Positions 21,512-31,228 of a stretch of DNA of 64,000 nt are shown here, in pieces (position 1 is the first letter of the stretch; each line of letters begins with the position of its first letter). Origin of the DNA: Heliopora coerulea (Eukaryota > Cnidaria > Anthozoa > Scleralcyonacea > Helioporidae); the NCBI GenBank assembly GCA_030142905.1, contig JASJOG010000160.1, forward strand, positions 186,001-250,000, in the 5' to 3' direction. The notes beneath the pieces were generated by a model, which saw only the letters and a program-made list of their open reading frames with translations, had not been told where the DNA came from and ran no database searches. The translations under genes were made by a program, and so were the position numbers.

Positions 21512-22042
21512 TTATTGTCGTTATACCAACCTGGTCTTTGGCAGAGAAAGTCTTCCTTATCAGTTTCGCCATTACCCTTGCTAGTATTATCATTTTCAGA
21601 AGTTCCAGGGGCACAATGCAACTTTTTTCCTGAAAGATGTTCACAACAGTCAATAAAAAAAAATTCTTGGAAACTTATTTATAAAAAAGAAAAGCGGTAT
21701 TACGTCGCCAGGTTCACCAATTATATAGAACTTTGTTTTGGGTGGATTCTCTAGCTAGTTAACATGAATCAGATTCAGACATCTCATTGAAAATCTCAAG
21801 TGTGTTTCTAGTGAAAGGGAGAGCCCCCCCCTCCCCACGAAAACCTATGCAGCAAGGCATCTACTTATAATTAGCATGAATCGATTAATTGGTCTCGTCT
21901 CCGCCATTTTAATAGTATTTATAGTCTGATATAACAGAGTAAAATTGAATCGAATTGCAGATGTGCGCTCGTTAAGCTCAAATTAATAGCTCAAATTAAA
22001 TATCTCAAATTAAAAGCTCAAATTAAATATCTGAGCGATAGA

Positions 22043-22110
22043 CAGCGATCGAAACCGCAACCTTCTGATGAACGGTGAGGTTCTCTGACCATAGAGCTAC
22101 GGTAACTCCG
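22043..22110 (-). repeat. tRNA-derived SINE head
   Basis: On the minus strand GTAGCTCTATGGTCAGAG (A-box) and AGAAGGTTGCGGTTTCGATC (B-box) lie at tRNA spacing. The same words occur in the copy at 24512-24583. Base changes spoil the cloverleaf. Confidence 0.6.
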
Positions 22111-22129
22111 GCGTTAAGCTTGGATGTTA

Positions 22130-22294
22130 AGGCCGATTTCCAGTGGGTGTAAAAAGTCGTGCGGGCGATGCCATTCTTTGAGTCGATTGGCTAATATTGG
22201 CTGAAGCAAAATGTCGCGTGAAAAAGTTGACTTCAAGTCAACTTTTTCACAATAGAATTGTCACCCACTTTTTACACTCACTAGGAATCGGCCT
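22130..22294. mobile_element. MITE with GGCCGATTCC ends and central palindrome
   Basis: AAGGCCGATTTCCAGTGGGT and the GTAAAAAGT segment are mirrored by ACTTTTTACACTCACT and AGGAATCGGCCT. A perfect 16-bp palindrome (GTGAAAAAGTTGACTT and its inverse around one base) occupies 22219-22251. No protein is encoded, so it is non-autonomous. Confidence 0.8.
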
Positions 22295-23700
22295 ATAGTT
22301 CGACACAAGCGCTGACTATGCGGCTGGCCGGGGATTGAACCGTTTGGGGCTCAGAAGTTGTTTTACTCAGGTACGAGTTTAACGAAACTTCATTGAAAAT
22401 TCGTGATGTCTCCAAGCTCCCTCATTCGTGACATTCATCTCGCAGACGATTAATGGATAAATTGAAAAGCACTGGCGCTTTTATGACCGACGGACGTCAT
22501 GGTCAGTGACAATACAGTAGGTTGAGTGCGTTAATGCATTTTTTTCCCTTTTGTGTTTATTTCTTTTTCTAAGTTTATTTTCTTTTAATTCTTTCCTGGC
22601 AGAGTTGGTCTTCTATTCTCATACTCTGTCTGAAGCGAGACGGTTGTATTTGCCAAGGGGAGAGCTCCAGCCCGTAAAGAGTTTTAAACACGCTGGGGGA
22701 TTTATTGTATTGTAGCTTCTCAGATCCTTGTCTGGTGTGATATGTAGAAGAGGATGGATAAGATTTCGTAGCCAGTTACCGATCTGTGCATAATAGTTGG
22801 AAAATGGCTTAGTAAAGTCATAAAAGATAGACTTTTTATAAATGGAGGTGCGAGGATGATCTAATAAACAAACAATTTTCTTTTGGACTTTAGCTTTTTA
22901 GTATCGGTTGACTAGTCGATGGATGTTCTACAACTTATGATGGGCTATTGAATGGTTGAAGGAGAATAAAAGATGTGACCGTGTCACCCATGAATGTCTG
23001 TTTTTGAGCAATTGTGGTCAAGGTGGTTAGCTTGGAGAATGAAAAGGGGAGTAAGTCAATGATTTTGAATGCTAGGAAGCCCATGATACCAGTTGGGTAA
23101 GTCAATATGGATTACTGCAACAAGTTTGTCATGATGTCACTGCCTTCATTCCTCAATGACTTTCTTCTTTAGATCTGGTTTACGAACAACTGAAAGACCA
23201 GCTGAATACCAGCTATCTTCGATGGCTACGGGAATACAAAGAAAAAACATTTGCTTCAATGGATTCCAAGTGTATAGTGGGATAGAAGGACTGGTGAAAT
23301 AATTGAATATTTTAATGTCTGAATCAGAGACAGAGTTGTTCTTTTTAAGGTCACATTTTTTAATATTGAAAGGAATAAAAGAATACCTAGCCACTTTGAT
23401 GTAGGGTTTTATAAGATGGCAATAGTAGGATAATTACGTTTCATCATTTTGTTTTCGGATGGTATGCTTACGATATTTGTGACTTTGGATGTTGCTCTTT
23501 TTTAGATTATTATTTTCCTTCGTTCACCGTTGTTCCTTTTTTTTTACTGACTTTCCATGTTGATCTTGCTTTATTATTTTTTTGTTTAGTATTTGACATT
23601 TATAATTTACACTGTTCTTCCCCTTCTTAATTGTTTCTTTGTTCTTTACTAACATTAATTCGTTCTCTGTACTTTATTTTTCGATTGTTTTTTAATAGGA
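22295..23700. other. MITE scraps, no gene recognised
   Basis: A tRNA-like end (GGGATTGAACCG, about 22335) and a TTAA-family MITE fragment at about 22627-22684 (CAAGGGGAGAGCTCCAG, GTAAAGAGTT) are visible. A minus frame at 23146-23394 (82 codons) is lysine-rich with no recognisable domain or splice context. Confidence 0.45.
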
Positions 23701-24035
23701 TCTTCTTTCTTGTTTGTTTAATTGATTCATTAATTTATTGATTCCATTAATCATTTATTGATTTCTTTATTCATTCATTGATTCTTTTATTCATTCATTG
23801 ATTCATCGATCCATTTATTCGTTAGTTGGTTTGTTCAATCATTCATTAACCCGTTTGTTTGTTCGTTAATTTGTTTAGTCAATCTTCCACCCATCCATCC
23901 GTCTTTCCGTTTATTTATTTATTTATTTATTTAATTATTTATTTTCTTATTGATTCATTCACTCATTTATAGATTGATTGACGGATTGGATTCATTCACT
24001 TATTCCTTTATGGATTCATTCGTTGTTTGTTTTCT
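23701..24035. repeat. Degenerate ATTGATTCATT tandem repeat
   Basis: Words TTCATTGATT, ATTTATTGATT and TTGATTCATTCA recur with an 8-12 bp period for about 330 bp, including a purer ATTT tract at about 23910-23940. This is an old, diverged low-complexity satellite. Confidence 0.75.
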
Positions 24036-24511
24036 TTCTTTGCTAAGTTACCTTCTTTGTTTGTTTTCTTCTCCATCTACACGTCAATGCAACTAGAACC
24101 GACGTCACATGGGCATGTTTTCAGTTGATTTACCTTTTATGTCACAATACTCTTCTGATGCAGTGCTGCCATTTTGTTCTTAATCTTGGGGACGAGAACA
24201 TCCTGAAGCTGCTAGATTTTTAGACACCATCTGAAAAGACCTTGCACTGTAATTGTAAGTAGAAAATAACTTCCAGACTTCCTGTCATTTCTTGGGCTGT
24301 CATTGTATGGTCCACCCTTTTGACTGGGAATCGTCCTTAGAATACAACGACAGAAGGTTCCGTTTCTAATTATAGGTTTTAGTAGAATTTTCTCCATTTG
24401 TCCGTTGTTATTTCCAGAACTTTAAGGTGCATTTTGATAATATAAAGTGCCACATAAATTTATGCTTGAAATCCACATTATGCTTGAAATCTACCTTAGC
24501 TCACCATCTGA

Positions 24512-24583
24512 GTCTCGGTAGCTCAATGGTTAGAGCGTCTAACCGGTCATCAGAAGGTTGCGGGTTCGATCCCCGTCTGGAGC
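24512..24583 (+). repeat. tRNA-like SINE head or tRNA pseudogene
   Basis: The 72-base segment folds roughly as a tRNA. It has D arm GCTC/GAGC with A-box TAGCTCAATGG, T arm GCGGG-TTCGATC-CCCGT, and an acceptor with one mismatch. The anticodon loop CCGGTCA has C instead of the invariant U33, and the anticodon stem has a mismatch. Similar segments occur at 22043 and, more diverged, 49153. I therefore read it as a SINE head, possibly a tRNA-Thr(GGU) derivative, and not a working tRNA. Confidence 0.6.
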
Positions 24584-24719
24584 TCAGAAATCATTTTCTG
24601 AGTATCGAGCTTGAAGATCATTCATCTACCTTAATATATCCAAGCTCTCACGTTTCCTAAACATCAAGCTTCTATAGATAAATTTGTATGTTATGTTCGT
24701 TTACCTAATTTAAGTTACG

Positions 24720-24977
24720 TCATACATTGCATGTACCTTTCAGAAATGATTCTTTTTCTTCCTGTAGAAATAACTGTTCGTTCTTTGGGTCATATGTCTT
24801 CCTAAGATTCGTTTTCTTGACGTTCCTCATAATATGAGCAAGGTAATCGCTGAAAAATGGGTAAGTGGTCTTGTCCCATTTTTCAACCATTCGCAATATA
24901 CGTAGTAGTTCATCCGTTTGAGCTTCAAGAGCCAAAAGCTTTTCATCAAGTTCTTCAAAACGTTGCGGATCTGTCAT
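24720..24977 (-). CDS. Small acidic coiled-coil ORF, function unknown
   Basis: From the first ATG (24977) the frame encodes 85 residues, beginning MTDPQRFEELDEKLLALEA. Heptad-spaced leucines over residues 8-32 suggest a short coiled coil, followed by an amphipathic aromatic segment (WDKTTYPFFSDYLAHIM) and a charged tail. The frame extends upstream of the ATG in the same phase, so it could instead be a terminal exon, but no clear acceptor is seen. Three perfect CRE palindromes lie 100-212 bases upstream, as a CREB/ATF promoter would be placed. I do not recognise the family. Amino-acid composition and context make it a better gene candidate than other frames of this size here. Confidence 0.4.
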   Translation of the reverse strand: MTDPQRFEELDEKLLALEAQTDELLRILRMVEKWDKTTYPFFSDYLAHIMRNVKKTNLRKTYDPKNEQLFLQEEKESFLKGTCNV

Positions 24978-25076
24978 ATTTCCGACGTGAACCACTATTT
25001 TTGTCGAACTTCTTAACAAAATTTTTTTCACGCACGACTGTTAGCAGCAGCAGGCAATTACGACAAAGTTCATTGG

Positions 25077-25225
25077 TGACGTCACAGTACAGCTAACAGT
25101 TGCAGACAAAATTCATTCGTGACGTCATGTAATTAAATTCTGGTCATGCAGCAGCCAGGTAATTATGAGACATTGACGTAGTGACGTCATTATGAAGACA
25201 TTTATTCGATTGAAATTACGTCATT
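25077..25225. promoter_or_regulatory. Cluster of CRE (TGACGTCA) sites
   Basis: The full palindrome TGACGTCA occurs at 25077-25084, 25120-25127 and 25182-25189. Half or near sites flank them (TTGACGTA at 25174, ATTACGTCAT at 25216). The chance of three perfect 8-mers in 113 bp is very low. CREB/ATF family bZIP proteins bind this site. The likely target is the minus-strand ORF ending at 24720. Confidence 0.6.
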
Positions 25226-25728
25226 CATGTTTATATTATTGCAAAGAGACACTCAAGCCAAACTTCGCTAAGTGACAAGTGGTTTTTCTTCGGATTTTTA
25301 AATCGTGCCTTTCAGGGACATCAAATCACTACTCTTCATGTCATCGTATATTCTGATAATTCTGAGCTGTGTGTCAATAAAGTTTCGTTTCTGTTGGGGA
25401 GATTATTTTGAAGATGAACAAAATTAAGGACTTTTCGTTTACACACCCATGAAAACGGAATATCTAAAAAACAAATGAGATATCGAAGAGGGGTCACAAC
25501 ATTCACCATCATCGTAACAGTTCATTAAAATAACGAATACTTAATTTTTTTAAGTTACGTCTTAATGCCTAGTTTTATTTTTTGCGAATTTGACCTTTGG
25601 CTAGGATGTTCCTGATTAAATATGATATGTAGGAAAGAGAATATTCTTCCTTCAAAAAGTTTAAGGGTGAATTTAAGGTCGGTTAAGATGGCAAGCAGTT
25701 TTGCTTTGCCACTCTGCGTGTCAAAACA
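25226..25728. other. No gene recognised
   Basis: AT-rich sequence with no convincing frame, RNA gene or repeat boundary. It ends at a TA microsatellite. Confidence 0.5.
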
Positions 25729-25752
25729 TTTATATATATATATATATATATA
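25729..25752. repeat. (TA)n microsatellite
   Basis: Twelve uninterrupted TA units. Confidence 0.9.
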
Positions 25753-25799
25753 ATCTTAATGTGCAATGGGATTTTTTTAACACTTATTAAGCTAGTAAA

Positions 25800-26110
25800 C
25801 CCGATTATTGGTGAATTTTTTTTGTTTAAAACAAAATTTGAAAAAAGGTGGTAAACGTAAATATGGTGACGATTAGTCCACCGTTGTCAATAATGTATCG
25901 GTAACCGAGTGGTGGGCTTACTTATTTAGAAGGTCAGGGTTCAAAACTCTGCCCGTGACACACACTTTTTGCATTTTTAAATTTCATCTTTTTTTGCTTA
26001 AGCTTGTTCTAAACTAAATTTTATATCGTTTGGTTTCCCTTTACTGCTGCATTAAGACGAAGTTCACATTTATATAAACTTAATTTTTTGTTTTTGATCG
26101 CATTCTTGGT
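25800..26110 (+). repeat. Second tRNA-derived SINE family, copy 2
   Basis: It shares with 13222-13520 a GTTTAAAACAAAATTTGA-type leader, the start GGTGACGATTAGTCC of the tRNA-like body, the A-box-like TAACCGAGTGG and the B-box GGGTTCAAAAC. It also shares the tail word order (ATATC/ATATCGTTTGTTTTC, TTACATTAAG-like, AACTTAATTTTT). Confidence 0.6.
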
Positions 26111-26121
26111 TCCAGGTTTTA

Positions 26122-26248
26122 TTAACCCTTTCGTGCATGATTTTACTTTTCTTTTGTTCTTTGTACCCTTTTAAATTTTTCTTGTTCTATCATTTTTTCT
26201 TTTATTGTAGTAAGTTGTTTTACAACAACCGAATACATGAAAGAGTTA
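26122..26248. mobile_element. TTAA-bounded short element
   Basis: It begins TTAACCCTTTCGTGCATG and ends ACATGAAAGAGTTAA, so the termini are inverted and both edges are TTAA. The interior is T-rich and unrelated to the other copies, as in a solo-end or deletion derivative. Confidence 0.55.
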
Positions 26249-26319
26249 ATTGTGTAAGTATGAGTCTGAGTTGGGTACTCCATTCTTGCTGTCTATTTGT
26301 CTTTTTAACTATCCATCAG

Positions 26320-26580
26320 TCTTTCTTATTTGCTGCCTCTCTGTCAGTCTGTCCATCTGACCGTTTGTCTGTCTGACGTTCTGTCTGACTATCCGTCTCT
26401 GTTTGCCTGTCTGACTGTTTGTGTAGCTGTATGTCTGTCTGTCGCATTGTCTAACGGCATGTCTGACTGGCTTACTGTCTGACTATTTGGGTAACTGTAT
26501 GTCTGTCTGACTCACTGTCTAACTGCACGTCTGACTGTCTGACAGTTGGTTTGACTTTCAGTGTAACAGTCGGTATGAAT
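26320..26580. repeat. Degenerate (TGTC)n minisatellite
   Basis: CTGTCTGA and TGTATGTCTGTCTG words recur for about 260 bp, with a larger period near 80 bp marked by GTCTGACTRTTTG followed by GTARCTGTATGTCTGTCTG at about 26405 and 26480. Confidence 0.8.
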
Positions 26581-27150
26581 ATTCTGTAATACACGGATCC
26601 ATAAAGAAATGCCAGAGACGAAGTAAAGAATGACAGGCCAATCGCCATTTAAGATGTCGAACCAAAAATACATTAAGTGAAAAAATGTCTCACTCGTTTA
26701 ATTTCGGACAAAAACTTGTCTGAAAATTTTAGGGCGTCCGAAAGTTTAAGGGTACTAAGTTTTTAGAGCCTTATAAAATGCTATTTTTCTCTAAATATGA
26801 CACAATTACAAAAGTAACAGATTTACACAAAGTTTAACATGACACAAATGATAGTGTAGCGCTATGCTTAATTTCTGTTTAATGTTTGAATGCAACATGA
26901 AAGTGTACAAGTAGAGACAAATGATGCAGTGTCACTGTTCATCAAAATTTGAAGGGTGGTGCGTGAGCGAGACTGAAATCACAACATGAGAGTTTAATAT
27001 TCCTTAGATTCTATGGCGTTATGAATATCGGTAAAAGGGTCCTCTGATATAAGGTCAACATGAACCGCTTCTTGAATTCTAGCCAGCTCAATCTTTTTAC
27101 CATGCTCAGCTTATATCGCTTGCGATCGTATGAGCCGATTAGCCATAGTG
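26581..27150. other. Left flank of the Gypsy insertion, no gene
   Basis: No frame or repeat was recognised. The last four bases, AGTG (27147-27150), are repeated after the far LTR. Confidence 0.5.
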
Positions 27151-27338
27151 TGTAGCGAGCCCGAGCTTTTCACTATAACACTCTGTCTCACGCCCAGAGT
27201 TCAACTGCCTTTTATTTCACATCTGTTATAATATATAGTTACATTTTCATTAGTGTCAATCATTGTTCCCTAGTGTTCAATTTCCTGTTAATCATTTTTA
27301 TTTATAACTAGCATTACTCTATTACACGTTTCGTTACA
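27151..27338 (-). repeat. 3' LTR of the Gypsy element
   Basis: The LTR begins TGTAGCG and ends CGTTACA on the + strand, so the TG...CA ends are present on either strand. It is 188 bp, short for the family, and almost identical to the other LTR. Confidence 0.95.
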
Positions 27339-27340
27339 CT

Positions 27341-27352
27341 ATCCTCCTCTTT
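27341..27352 (-). promoter_or_regulatory. Polypurine tract
   Basis: On the minus strand AAAGAGGAGGAT lies two bases before the 3' LTR, the position and composition expected for plus-strand primer selection. Confidence 0.8.
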
Positions 27353-27419
27353 ATTGGTTTTCGTCCCGAAAACTTACATTCAGTTTATTATTTATTTTTT
27401 TTTTTCCTGGTGAAACATC

Positions 27420-30400
27420 TTAGTCGTAACCGTAACGAACAGGCGGCCGAACATTTTGCCGCAACCGTGCTTCCCTAACCCTGGGTTGAATGTGCCTAAC
27501 AACTTCACCATTGTTGATATTACGGCGTTCTGGCGCACTCTGCACCACCTGGATGTCGCCGGATTCGGGGGTTTGGGGAACAACTTGACCCTTTCCGAAC
27601 GGGATCTGGCTAATCTTTAAATGATCGTGGTGAACCACACTAATTTTTCCTACTTTACTTTTAATCTTGTAATTCACTCCCATCCTTTCCATGATCTCGT
27701 ATGGTCCGATCCACTTTGGCCCAAACTTCCATGTTTTTGGTCTCCGTAACCAAACTGCCTGACCTATGGTAAATGGTTTCCAGGTCTTTAAACGCTCGTC
27801 GTTCTGCCTACTTTGTTTCTTCCTAGCCTTCTCTATGTTAAGTTTGGCAATGTTTCGAACACTTCGCATTTTTTTTCGAAATGAGCGGGCATACTCTGAG
27901 TGTGTATTTGGGTTGGTAAGGGGGATCCCGCACTCAAGTTCTATAGGCATGCGCGGAGCACGCCCAAATAATAGTTCGTATGGCGAGTACCCTGTTGACT
28001 CTTGACAACTGGTGTTGTACGCAAAAACTACAGGATCAACCCACAGGTCCCAGTCGTCTCTATGTTCTGAGGCAAATGCAGCTAACATGTCTTGTAGGGT
28101 TCTATTTTGACGTTCGACCTGACCATCGCATTGCGGGTGGTAAGCCGTCGTTCTGGTCTTTGCTATGCCCATTAAATCACATACTTCATGCATCAAGTTA
28201 CTCTCGAAATTAGCACCCTGGTCGGAATGAAGGACAATCGGAGGTCCAAAGCGACTGAATACTTTATTGATCAATATGTTTGCTACAGTGGTTGCTTTCT
28301 GGTCTTTGGTCGGGAAGGCTTCGCACCACTTACTAAAATGGTCCATGGCGACCAAAATATGTCGGTTGCCACGCGATGTTTCTGGTAAAGGACCCATATA
28401 GTCCATAGCCCAAAAAGTGAATGGTTCACCTACTTCGATCGTTTGTTGAGGGGCTTTATTACTATCGGTGGGAGTCTTACGTCTTATACAAACAGCGCAT
28501 TGTTTGATATATTCTTGTACACTGCGTCGTATGCCTACCCAAAAAAATCTTTGCCTAATGCGGTCTTCAGTGCGCGCAATGCCCATATGCCCAGCGAATG
28601 GGTTATCATGCATAGCTTGTACAATATTCCTAGTTAGAGACTTTGGCACTACGACAACGTAATGAGGGTGATGCTGTTTTTTGCCTAACGCCCGAACTAA
28701 AATACCGTCGCGCAAAAAAATCCGATCATAATATCTTAGCATTTTATGTAGGTATGGGTCACGAGTATTAAGGCCATCAGGTCTTGGTGCGCATTTCAAA
28801 CCTTTCGATTTCCATTCACGTAATTTTGCTAAACTAGCATCGTTTTCCTGAGCATCTTTTATGTTAATATCCGGACAAAGCGTGACTGCGGAAATTTCTG
28901 CTGACGTATTGTTGTTACCTTGCTGTTGGCCAGCTAACAGTCGCGACAAAGCGTCTGCATTGTTATGTATACGGCCAGGCCTGTATTTTACAACAAAATC
29001 AAATTCCTGTAGGTCCATCAGCCAGCGAGCTACCCTGCCTTTTGGTTCTATTTGATTGAGCCATTTTAGAGCATGATGGTCACTAATAATTGTAAATTTC
29101 CGGCCTACTAAATAAACTCGAAAATGTTGTGTGCCAAATTGTATTGCAAAAGCTTCTTTTTCCGTCGTTGAGTAATTGCGCTCTCGGGGCGATAGCGCCT
29201 TCGATGCATAAGCGATGACATGTTCTTTACCTTCCGCATCATATTGTGACAAAACGGCGCCTACGCCTACATCGGAAGCGTCCGTTTGCAAGACAAATTC
29301 GCGTTCAAACTTAGGATAGCTTAATACAGGAGCGCTACAAAGCAGTTCTTTTAAGTTTTTAAATGACTTATCGCATTCCTCCGTCCATTTGAAATTATTT
29401 CGGTATTCTTTTGTTGTCAGTTTAGTTAACGGCGCCGCCACTGTTGCGTATTGAAATACAAACCGGCGATAGTAACTTGTTAGACCGAGGAAGGTGCGCA
29501 ATTGTTTTAGGTCACACGGTGGTGGTATATTTTTTACCGCATCAATTTTTGCTGGGTCTGGCGAAATACCGCGTTGTGAAATGACATGTCCTAAGTAACA
29601 AACTTGTCTTTCCGCAAATGCGCATTTGGGCAGCTTTACTTTTAGATTAAATTTTCTAAAACGTTCTAAGACCATTCGAAGTCGGTTATTATGCTCTTCT
29701 ATGTCTCGACCAAAAATTATCACGTCATCCAAATAGCACAAACAGGTTTCAAAAGTCAACCCTGCTAACGCAATCTCCATAGCTCTTTGAAATGTGGCCG
29801 GGGCAGTTTTCAAACCGAAAGGCATTCTGGTGAATTCATACAAGCCACTCTGTGTGGCAAAAGCTGTTTTTTGGCAGTCGTCAGGTTCAACCGCTATTTG
29901 CCAATATCCGTTACGCAGATCCAATGTCGAGAAATATGTGGCGTCTTTAACCGAATCTAAAAGGTCCGAAATTCTTGGCAATGGGTGTGCGTCATTGCGG
30001 GTAATTTGGTTTATTTTTCTGTAGTCGACACAAAATCTAAGTTCCCCGGATTTTTTATAAACCAAAACAATAGGGCTTGACCACGGACTTATGCTATGCC
30101 TAATAACACCTTGCTCTAGCATTTTCTTAGTTTGGCGTTCCGCTTCTTCGCGATGCGCATATGGTAACCGGCGTGGGCGTTGCTTAATCGGTATTGCATT
30201 CCCCGTGTTGATCTTATGCTTAGTTATCGTACACTCGGTTATTTCATCGTTAAAGACGTCTGAGAAATCATCTAATAAAGCCGTTAACTTGCGTTTGTCT
30301 TTTTCGTTAAGATGTGAACTAATAGCCTCTTCGACTTGCGACTTAAATGAGGCTGAAGCAACTGCTCCACATGCGAAGTTGTCGCTGTCGCCCTGAACAG

Positions 30401-31193
30401 AGTCCGCTTTTTTAGACCGTATTTCTGTCAACTGTTCAAAACTAGCTATTTTCTTGCCCTCCATTAATTCTATGGGTTCTTCCGAGCTGTTCAATACCCT
30501 TACTGGAACTTGTCTACCTTTAGGACTGACAACGATATTTGCGACATGAATGTGTAACTGATCTAACTCTGGTCTGGACGATATTATACCTGTTTGACAT
30601 GCAACTTTCTTTTCTAGCCTGCCTTCTAGCACAACTTCTGTTCTACCTGGAATTATAACATCGTTAGCAAGACTAACAAAAGAGGGCGATTTTATACGTG
30701 ATTCCAAGAGTAAAGTTGATTCCCTTTCACTCCCAAACTCGGGGACATCAGGGGCTGCTGTATGCACCTGGTCAACGTCAACAACACCAGTAAATTCAAC
30801 ATCAAGTGACAGTTGTTTGGCACAAACGCGAGTTTTCCCATGCGGACCCACTAGGGTGTACAAACTATTCCCGTGCGAGTTTTCCCATCTTAAATCTAAC
30901 TTATTTGCGACTAAGAAATCCCATCCCAGAACACAGTCGTATTGGATATTACTACTGATAAGAAAATTAAATTCATACGTACGTTTAGTAGAGGGGAATT
31001 TGACATTTCCTTTGATCCGTCCTAAAATATCTAATGAGCCCCCCGTGATGGAGCGGCATTTTTCTACATCCGATTTATCAATTCTTACAGAATCAAAGTC
31101 CATTATAGTATAAACGTCGTGGTTAATAAAGGATCGCATAGATCCCGTGTCGACTAGGGCTTGTACTTCTATTCCCTCAATAAGACAGGACAC
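27420..31193 (-). CDS. pol: Gypsy Pol: protease, RT, RNase H, integrase
   Basis: The 1257-codon frame is in the -1 phase relative to gag. The aspartic protease has ALVDTGS near residues 12-18. RT begins near residue 320, with the LDLRNGYWQI region near 425, GLKTAPATFQ near 460 and the catalytic YLDD near 488. RNase H has QTDASDVGVGAVLS near 630. Integrase has the zinc-binding HH-CC (HMGIARTEDR, CAVCIRRK), then the D,D-35-E residues in WAMDYMGPL, LHSDQGANFE and QCDGQVERQNRTL, and a GPY/F-type module (KWIGPYEIM). All catalytic residues I can check are present and no stop interrupts it. The listed first codon is GTG; the frame is open further up through the gag stop, so Pol is probably made by frameshifting and not from its own start. 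Confidence 0.96.
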   Translation of the reverse strand: MSCLIEGIEVQALVDTGSMRSFINHDVYTIMDFDSVRIDKSDVEKCRSITGGSLDILGRIKGNVKFPSTKRTYEFNFLISSNIQYDCVLGWDFLVANKLDLRWENSHGNSLYTLVGPHGKTRVCAKQLSLDVEFTGVVDVDQVHTAAPDVPEFGSERESTLLLESRIKSPSFVSLANDVIIPGRTEVVLEGRLEKKVACQTGIISSRPELDQLHIHVANIVVSPKGRQVPVRVLNSSEEPIELMEGKKIASFEQLTEIRSKKADSVQGDSDNFACGAVASASFKSQVEEAISSHLNEKDKRKLTALLDDFSDVFNDEITECTITKHKINTGNAIPIKQRPRRLPYAHREEAERQTKKMLEQGVIRHSISPWSSPIVLVYKKSGELRFCVDYRKINQITRNDAHPLPRISDLLDSVKDATYFSTLDLRNGYWQIAVEPDDCQKTAFATQSGLYEFTRMPFGLKTAPATFQRAMEIALAGLTFETCLCYLDDVIIFGRDIEEHNNRLRMVLERFRKFNLKVKLPKCAFAERQVCYLGHVISQRGISPDPAKIDAVKNIPPPCDLKQLRTFLGLTSYYRRFVFQYATVAAPLTKLTTKEYRNNFKWTEECDKSFKNLKELLCSAPVLSYPKFEREFVLQTDASDVGVGAVLSQYDAEGKEHVIAYASKALSPRERNYSTTEKEAFAIQFGTQHFRVYLVGRKFTIISDHHALKWLNQIEPKGRVARWLMDLQEFDFVVKYRPGRIHNNADALSRLLAGQQQGNNNTSAEISAVTLCPDINIKDAQENDASLAKLREWKSKGLKCAPRPDGLNTRDPYLHKMLRYYDRIFLRDGILVRALGKKQHHPHYVVVVPKSLTRNIVQAMHDNPFAGHMGIARTEDRIRQRFFWVGIRRSVQEYIKQCAVCIRRKTPTDSNKAPQQTIEVGEPFTFWAMDYMGPLPETSRGNRHILVAMDHFSKWCEAFPTKDQKATTVANILINKVFSRFGPPIVLHSDQGANFESNLMHEVCDLMGIAKTRTTAYHPQCDGQVERQNRTLQDMLAAFASEHRDDWDLWVDPVVFAYNTSCQESTGYSPYELLFGRAPRMPIELECGIPLTNPNTHSEYARSFRKKMRSVRNIAKLNIEKARKKQSRQNDERLKTWKPFTIGQAVWLRRPKTWKFGPKWIGPYEIMERMGVNYKIKSKVGKISVVHHDHLKISQIPFGKGQVVPQTPESGDIQVVQSAPERRNINNGEVVRHIQPRVREARLRQNVRPPVRYGYD

Positions 31194-31228
31194 AAATGGA
31201 TGGGTTGGAATTTGGTTATTTGAGACAT

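Noticed and set aside
21424..21636. Minus-strand terminal exon with acceptor CTTTCAG and a hydrophilic frame
   Set aside because: Its last third runs through an inverted-repeat MITE (21391-21511), and no poly(A) signal or homologous copy supports it.
24512..24583. Working tRNA-Thr gene
   Set aside because: C at position 33, a mismatch in the anticodon stem and in the acceptor, and related decayed copies at 22043 and 49153 indicate a SINE head or pseudogene.
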